DNA of 64,000 bases from Oceanobacillus sp. HTM 045 (GTDB taxonomy: Bacteria > Pseudomonadota > Alphaproteobacteria > Rhodobacterales > Rhodobacteraceae), in assembly GCA_009733745.1 (NCBI GenBank), contig WNWL01000001.1, positions 186,001 to 250,000 on the forward strand, in the 5' to 3' direction. Positions within the stretch are counted from its first letter, which is position 1, and every line of letters starts with the position of its first letter. Below, one piece after another: positions 62,467-64,000 of the stretch. Below the pieces are notes generated by a model, which was given only the letters and a program-made list of their open reading frames with translations, made no database searches and had not been told where the DNA came from. Both the position numbers and the translations under genes were made by a program.

Positions 62467-63393
62467 CTACCGGCCCCTGATCCTCGGATCGAGGGCGTCG
62501 CGCAGGCCGTCGCCGATGAAGTTGACCGAGAGCACGGTCAGCGAGATGGCGAGGCCGGGCCAGATGACGCGGGCGGGGGTGAGGTCCATGAAATCCTTCC
62601 CGTCCACCACCAGCCGGCCCCAGGTGGGGAAGTCCGGGGGGAAGCCGAGGCCGAGGAAGGAGAGCGCCGACTCGGTGATGATCGCGTTGGCGATACCGAT
62701 GGTGGCCGAGACCATGATCGGCGAGAGCACGTTGGGCAGGATGTGCCTCAGCAGGATGCGGTGCTCGCGGGTGCCGATGGACTTGGCGGCGAGGACGAAC
62801 TCGCGCTCCTTGATCGCCAGCACCTCGCCGCGGACGATGCGGGCTGTCTGCATCCATGTCGTTATTCCGATCACGAAGACGATCAGGAGGAAGATCCCCG
62901 CCTCCGGCCCGAACAGCGAACGCAGGCTGTCGCGGAAAACCAGCATGATCACCAGCAGCAGCGGGATCTGCGGCAGGGCGAGGAACATGTCCGTCATCCG
63001 CATCAGCACCCCGTCGAGCCGGCGGAAATAGCCCGCCAGCATCCCGATCAGCGTACCGAGCGTGATGGTGATGGCCATCGCGGTGAAGCCCACCGCCAGC
63101 GTCACCCGCCCGCCGGCGAGGACCTGGGCGAACATGTCCCGGCCGAGATTGTCGGTGCCGAACGGGTGGTCCAGCGAGGGCGAGACGTTGCGCGCCCGGT
63201 AGTCGGCATAGGTCGGGTCGACCGTGTGGATCATCGGCCCGAAGACCACGGCGAGGACGATCACGGTGAAGACCACCACGCCGACCATCGCGCCGCGATG
63301 GGCGCGGAACTGGATCCAGACGTCGCCCCAGAGCGACCGCTGCTTCTCGCGCGTCGGACGTGCCGTGCTTGAGCCGTTGACCGCCTCAGTCAT
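62467..63393 (-). CDS. ABC transporter permease, OppC/DppC type
   Basis: The 308-residue permease has an N-terminal membrane segment (VGVVVFTVIVLAVVFGPMIH) and the BPD permease core with NLGRDMFAQVLAGGRVTLAVG (part; about 102-122). The EAA-like loop ILLRHILPNVLSPIMVSATI lies at about residues 211-230. It belongs to dipeptide, oligopeptide or nickel uptake systems. The partner permease gene overlaps its start by eight bases; binding protein and ATPase genes are outside the window. Confidence 0.92.
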   Translation of the reverse strand: MTEAVNGSSTARPTREKQRSLWGDVWIQFRAHRGAMVGVVVFTVIVLAVVFGPMIHTVDPTYADYRARNVSPSLDHPFGTDNLGRDMFAQVLAGGRVTLAVGFTAMAITITLGTLIGMLAGYFRRLDGVLMRMTDMFLALPQIPLLLVIMLVFRDSLRSLFGPEAGIFLLIVFVIGITTWMQTARIVRGEVLAIKEREFVLAAKSIGTREHRILLRHILPNVLSPIMVSATIGIANAIITESALSFLGLGFPPDFPTWGRLVVDGKDFMDLTPARVIWPGLAISLTVLSVNFIGDGLRDALDPRIRGR

Positions 63394-64000
63394 AGCGGAT
63401 CCTCGGGTCGAGGATGCCGTAGATCAGGTCGGCGATCAGGTTGAAGAACACGATCAGCACCGCGAATATGAAGGTGATGGTCTGCACCAGCGGGATGTCG
63501 GCGCCCTGGATGCCGGTGATCAGCAGCGCACCGATGCCGTTGATGCGGAAGATCTGCTCGGTGATGATCGCGCCCGCCAGCGTGGCCGGGATGCCGATGG
63601 CGATGACGGTCACGACCGGTATCAGCGAGTTCCGCAGGACGTGGACGAGGATGACCACGCGCTCCTTCATCCCCTTGGCCCGCGCGGTGCGGACGTAGTC
63701 GAGGTTCAGGTTCTCCAGCATCGAGGCGCGCATGTAGCGCGAGATCTGCGCGGCGTTGAACAGGCCGAGCACGGCGACCGGCATCGCCATCTGCCTGACC
63801 TGGTAGACGAAGCTGTCCCAGTCGGTCACCTCGTGAGTGGTGTCGTAGACCGAGGGCAGCCAGAACATGCTGTCCTCCGGGATCATGGTCGAGAACACCA
63901 CGATCAGCACCAGCCCGGTGAAGAAGGTCGGGACCGAGAAGCCGACCATCGAGACGAAGGTGCCGATCTGGTCGAACCAGGAATACTGGTAGATCGCCGA
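63386..64000 (-). CDS. ABC transporter permease, OppB/DppB type (N-terminus beyond the window)
   Basis: The 204 visible residues are the C-terminal part of an OppB-type permease: FSVPTFFTGLVLIVVFSTMI, then ISRYMRASMLENLNLDYVRT (part), the EAA-like loop VLRNSLIPVVTVIAIGIPAT and the final LIADLIYGILDPRIRYD. The frame is open to the right edge, so the start lies outside the window. It would pair with the OppC-like gene to form the membrane channel of a peptide-type importer. Confidence 0.9.
   Translation of the reverse strand, partial: SAIYQYSWFDQIGTFVSMVGFSVPTFFTGLVLIVVFSTMIPEDSMFWLPSVYDTTHEVTDWDSFVYQVRQMAMPVAVLGLFNAAQISRYMRASMLENLNLDYVRTARAKGMKERVVILVHVLRNSLIPVVTVIAIGIPATLAGAIITEQIFRINGIGALLITGIQGADIPLVQTITFIFAVLIVFFNLIADLIYGILDPRIRYD

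Overview
The window is a 64 kb piece of a GC-rich alphaproteobacterial chromosome, most likely from the order Rhodobacterales. The basis is gene order and protein style. The runs rpmF-plsX-fabH-ihfA-merR with a neighbouring tRNA-Pro, argS-SPOR-nagZ-scpA-scpB, erpA/dgt, and ribBA-type/ribH/nusB are alphaproteobacterial arrangements. Genes are tightly packed with many ATGA or GTGA overlaps. There are no insertion sequences, integrases, CRISPR arrays or rRNA genes, and I found one tRNA.

Layout. 0-16 kb is mostly housekeeping: xthA, terC, erpA, dgt, argS, a SPOR protein, nagZ, scpAB, a dCTP deaminase, tRNA-Pro(GGG), a MerR regulator, ihfA, fabH, plsX, rpmF, a DUF177 protein and a BamE-like lipoprotein. 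16-28.6 kb is a looser accessory stretch: an MFS carrier, a nitrilase-like protein, an AI-2E-type permease, a papain-like cysteine protease, a cytochrome P450, an NlpC/P60-like hydrolase, a lone PhnM, a glyoxalase-bicupin fusion, an L,D-transpeptidase and a metzincin-like protease. 28.7-31.4 kb holds nusB, ribH and a ribB with a degenerate GTP cyclohydrolase II half. 31.6-35.6 kb is a pqiA-pqiA-pqiB-pqiC lipid-transport operon. 36-44 kb is a surface-polysaccharide locus (aminotransferase, sulfotransferase, initiating sugar transferase; divergently kpsS, an outer-membrane export lipoprotein and kpsC), with ribE embedded in it. 44-64 kb mixes housekeeping genes (aspS, rnd) with envelope and accessory genes: azoreductase, a tandem acetyltransferase, a DUF1501/DUF1800 pair, two small repeat proteins, a degenerate CPBP protein, PhoX, an OmpA lipoprotein, an orphan ParA, an ammonia-lyase homologue lacking its cofactor serine, two tandem secreted paralogues and the start of an oligopeptide ABC transporter.

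The most notable signals are: (1) a dispersed intergenic repeat of about 175 bp present four times in the same orientation (29.9, 30.1, 35.6 and 62.3 kb), with a strong hairpin and imperfect inverted ends; (2) the HAL-family protein at 57.6 kb whose Ala-Ser-Gly cofactor triad has lost its serine, so the usual MIO group cannot form; (3) three unrelated orphan peptidase-type proteins (papain-like, NlpC/P60-like, metzincin) within 9 kb and without ordinary signal peptides; (4) several enzymes that keep the fold but have lost key residues (RibA half of the RibB protein, CPBP protein). No toxin-antitoxin, phage or defence island was recognised. All product names come from reading motifs and gene order by eye; no database search was run.
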